Shown here in pieces: positions 61,874-64,000 of a stretch of 64,000 nucleotides of DNA. The stretch is from positions 1 through 64,000 of the forward strand of contig NZ_JAALCR010000003.1 in assembly GCF_011065895.1 (NCBI RefSeq), in the 5' to 3' direction. The position numbers and the translations under genes are program-made. The stretch's first letter is position 1. Every line of letters begins with the position of its first letter. This DNA is from Paludisphaera rhizosphaerae. GTDB lineage: Bacteria; Planctomycetota; Planctomycetia; Isosphaerales; Isosphaeraceae. Below the pieces are notes generated by a model. It did not search any database. It was not told the DNA's origin and saw only the letters and a list, made by a program, of their open reading frames with translations.

Positions 61874-62918
61874 CGTCGGCCCCCTTCGTCGCGTCGCGAT
61901 GCTTGTAGTGAACGGTCGGCACGGCCAGCAGTTCGGCCGCCTTCTCCTCCGGGCAGGTATCGGATAGGAAGCTGCCGCCGCCGATCTCAGGTCCGGCCAG
62001 GTATTTCAACAGGCCGGGTTTTCTCAGGGGCGGATGGAACTCGATGTGGAAGTGAAACCCCTCGCGACGCATCCCGTCCGTCGGAGCCTGGTGCAAGGCC
62101 ATCACGTAGGGGAACGACATCTCCCAGAGGTTGTCGAACCGGATGAGGACCTCATCGAGCACGAGGGCCAGATCGTCGATCTCCTTCGGCGAGAGATCGG
62201 CCAGGTTCTGGTGCGGCTCTTTGGGCGTGACGAAGGTCTCGTAGGCGTACCGGGCGAAGTAGGGGATGAAGCCGATGGCCGAGTCGTTCTCGGCGAGGAT
62301 GCGACGGCCGTCGGCTTGCTCGGCGGCGATCACGTCCTGCATCAGCGTGCGACGGTTCTCGTTCCAGTACCGGCCGCCGATCTCCGCCTCGTTGGCGATC
62401 GTCTTGAAGACGAAGTTGGTGGCGTAGATCTGGCAGTGGGGGTGCGGGTTGGAGACGCCGACGACCTCCCCCTTGTTCTCGAACATCAAGACGTGATTCA
62501 CCTCGGGCCGCGCCGCCAACTCGCGGTACTGCTCCTGCCAACAGGTCAGCAGGTCGACGGCCCCGCGACGTCCCAGCTCGGCGAGGGTCAGGTCGTGCCT
62601 CGGCGTGTAGCAGACGACGCGCGCGACGCCGGTCGCGGGCTCGACGCGGTACGGCTTCGGCGGCGGCGGGAAGTCCCGAGGCGCGTTCGGCCCGACGCAG
62701 GGCATGTCGTTATCGAAGACGAAGACGCCCTGATAATCCGGGTTGGCGACCCCGCCGACTCGCGCGTTGCGAGGACACAAGTAGCAGGTTGGGTCGTATT
62801 CAGGGACGACCTTGCCCGCCCCCTCGACGCTGCCCCCGGTCCAGGGTCGGTTGTTCCTGTGGGCGGCCACAACCACCCACTCCTCGCGCAAAGGATGCCA
62901 GCGCTGTTCCCAGGTCAT
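61866..62918 (-). CDS. galT: Galactose-1-phosphate uridylyltransferase
   Basis: This 350-residue HIT-superfamily protein has CYLCPRN (Cys45, Cys48, zinc site), [32 protein letters not shown] with the nucleophilic His161 in HPH, and the late [13 protein letters not shown]. It exchanges UMP between UDP-glucose and galactose 1-phosphate in the Leloir pathway. The ATG at 62918 begins [21 protein letters not shown], the normal N-terminus; the open frame upstream is non-conserved. As the first gene of the locus it is divergent from the LOG-family gene. An epimerase (galE) is not in the window. Confidence 0.92.
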   Translation of the reverse strand: MTWEQRWHPLREEWVVVAAHRNNRPWTGGSVEGAGKVVPEYDPTCYLCPRNARVGGVANPDYQGVFVFDNDMPCVGPNAPRDFPPPPKPYRVEPATGVARVVCYTPRHDLTLAELGRRGAVDLLTCWQEQYRELAARPEVNHVLMFENKGEVVGVSNPHPHCQIYATNFVFKTIANEAEIGGRYWNENRRTLMQDVIAAEQADGRRILAENDSAIGFIPYFARYAYETFVTPKEPHQNLADLSPKEIDDLALVLDEVLIRFDNLWEMSFPYVMALHQAPTDGMRREGFHFHIEFHPPLRKPGLLKYLAGPEIGGGSFLSDTCPEEKAAELLAVPTVHYKHRDATKGADGV

Positions 62919-63146
62919 AACCGACGACCCCGGCCGCTCCGACTCTGATTTGAAATGGGCCTCCCCATGCGACGGGGGGCCGAATCGCACACCGCCCACA
63001 CTAACGGATGCGTTCAACGGCCGCCAGGATGCACTGGCGCAACAGCGCCGAACGAGGCGACGTTGGGCGACGTACCTATAATTAACAGCAACACCACGAG
63101 GAACACAGACGACCTCTCTCACGATCCAGGAAGGTAGACCGATTCA

Positions 63147-64000
63147 ATGGACCATGATTTAGAAGGCACCACGACGCCCCTCGCGTCGTGTGGATCGACC
63201 GACGAATGCGGCTCGGACGGAACGGTGAATCGATCGAAGGCTCGAATCCTTCAGCACCTCTCCACCAATGGGGCGCGTCGAACCGAGCCGACCGAAGACG
63301 AGCAGTTGCTCAACCGACCGGCGATTCTCCCGCCGAGGGAGCCGCATCCCCAGGCCCCTGAGTTGGGTGCTTTCACCCATGAAGAGCCCTGGCGAGTTCT
63401 ACGCATTCAAGGCGAGTTCGTTCACGGCATCAACGCGCTGGCCGAGGTCGGAGCGGGGGTGAGCGTCTTCGGCTCCGCCCGGCTCGGCGAGGACGAGCCC
63501 TATTATCAGGAAGCCCGCAAGCTCGGCCAGATGCTGGCCGAGGCAGGGTTCGCCGTGATCACCGGCGGCGGTCCCGGAATCATGGAAGCCGCCAACCGAG
63601 GCGCTCAGGAGGCCGGCGGCTACTCAATCGGGCTGAACATCCAACTCCCGTTCGAGCAGCACGGGAATCCTTACACCGACCTCTCGGTGAACTTCCGCTA
63701 CTTCTTCGTCCGCAAGACGATGTTCGTCAAGTTCGCCGACGGCTTCGTGATCTTCCCCGGCGGCTTCGGAACGCTCGACGAGTTGTTCGAGAGCCTGACG
63801 CTGGTGCAGACGCGCAAGATCAAGCGGTTCCCGATCATCCTCTTCGGCTCGTCCTACTGGAAGGGCCTCATCGACTGGATCGTCGGCACGCTCCTGGAGC
63901 AAAAGACGATCTCGCCGGAAGACTTGAACCTCTTAATTGTCACGGATTCGCTCGATGAGGCGCGTGACGTTCTCGTAGAATGTTACCAGACGCGATGCTG
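63147..64000 (+). CDS. LOG-family (lysine decarboxylase-like) protein, 3' end beyond the window
   Basis: 284 codons are visible, open to the right edge. After a long, poorly conserved N-terminal extension (about 100 residues) the protein has VSVFGSARLGEDEPYY, VITGGGPGIMEAANRGAQEAGG and FVIFPGGFGTLDELFESL. These are the PGGxGTxxE and nucleotide-binding motifs of the TIGR00730/LOG family. Members cleave cytokinin-type or ordinary nucleoside 5'-monophosphates to base and ribose 5-phosphate; the old lysine decarboxylase label is incorrect for most. TATAAT at 63077-63082 may be its -10 box, but no -35 is visible. The start at 63147 is the first ATG of the frame and a later start is possible. Confidence 0.82.
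   Translation, partial: MDHDLEGTTTPLASCGSTDECGSDGTVNRSKARILQHLSTNGARRTEPTEDEQLLNRPAILPPREPHPQAPELGAFTHEEPWRVLRIQGEFVHGINALAEVGAGVSVFGSARLGEDEPYYQEARKLGQMLAEAGFAVITGGGPGIMEAANRGAQEAGGYSIGLNIQLPFEQHGNPYTDLSVNFRYFFVRKTMFVKFADGFVIFPGGFGTLDELFESLTLVQTRKIKRFPIILFGSSYWKGLIDWIVGTLLEQKTISPEDLNLLIVTDSLDEARDVLVECYQTRC

Overview
The window is GC-rich chromosomal DNA, densely coded on both strands, and most likely comes from a planctomycete of the Isosphaeraceae type. The pointers are a PEP-CTERM sorting signal on a secreted protease, a large exported protein with the N-terminal LERRELM-type tag, an LptF/LptG pair (lipopolysaccharide export), GC-rich dispersed repeats in intergenic DNA, and planctomycete-style small hypothetical genes. 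This is inferred from gene content; no rRNA gene was seen. No tRNA, rRNA or CRISPR array was recognised.

Region 1 (1-9952) is the most unusual part. A minus-strand operon runs from 8556 past the left edge. It encodes a soluble PQQ-type sugar dehydrogenase-like propeller, a VioB-like ferritin-fold protein, a LodA/GoxA-like amino-acid oxidase that keeps the Cys and Trp of the CTQ cofactor, and three consecutive caspase-fold proteins. The first is CHAT-like with a missing Cys, the second a CHAT with an intact dyad, and the third a clan-CD protease cut by the edge. A LodB-like flavoprotein, the known maturation partner of LodA, is transcribed divergently from the same 238-bp gap. I propose this as a candidate undescribed oxidase/protease system.

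Region 2 (10-23 kb) carries mostly core genes: an alpha/beta hydrolase, a DUF1579 protein, RNase Y and YmdB, a kinase-fold/PlsC pair, a PEP-CTERM metzincin, an acyl carrier protein, a small lipoprotein with a strong terminator, an FAH-family enzyme and a KAS II-like synthase.

Region 3 (23-27.4 kb) is accessory. It has an AT-richer gene joining an effector-associated domain (EAD1-like), a trypsin-like protease and a membrane anchor, then a tandem 20-bp repeat array, an unknown gene and about 0.9 kb without a convincing gene.

Region 4 (27.4-55.5 kb) holds envelope and housekeeping genes: an LpxL-like acyltransferase, an aminotransferase, LptF/LptG, a propeller-repeat exported protein, a UbiB kinase, a TPR protein, an ADP-ribosylglycohydrolase, a glycolipid-like cluster (methyltransferase, GT-C enzyme, CDP-alcohol phosphotransferase, Gfo/Idh/MocA), an orphan PAS kinase, three ABC permeases without ATPases, and hemE-hemG(hemY).

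Region 5 (55.5-64 kb) has repeat-rich intergenic DNA and a galactose-type locus (galT, galK-like, phosphohexomutase, sodium:sugar symporter). Inverted copies of a roughly 160-bp repeat bracket the symporter gene. The window ends in a LOG-family gene cut by the right edge.
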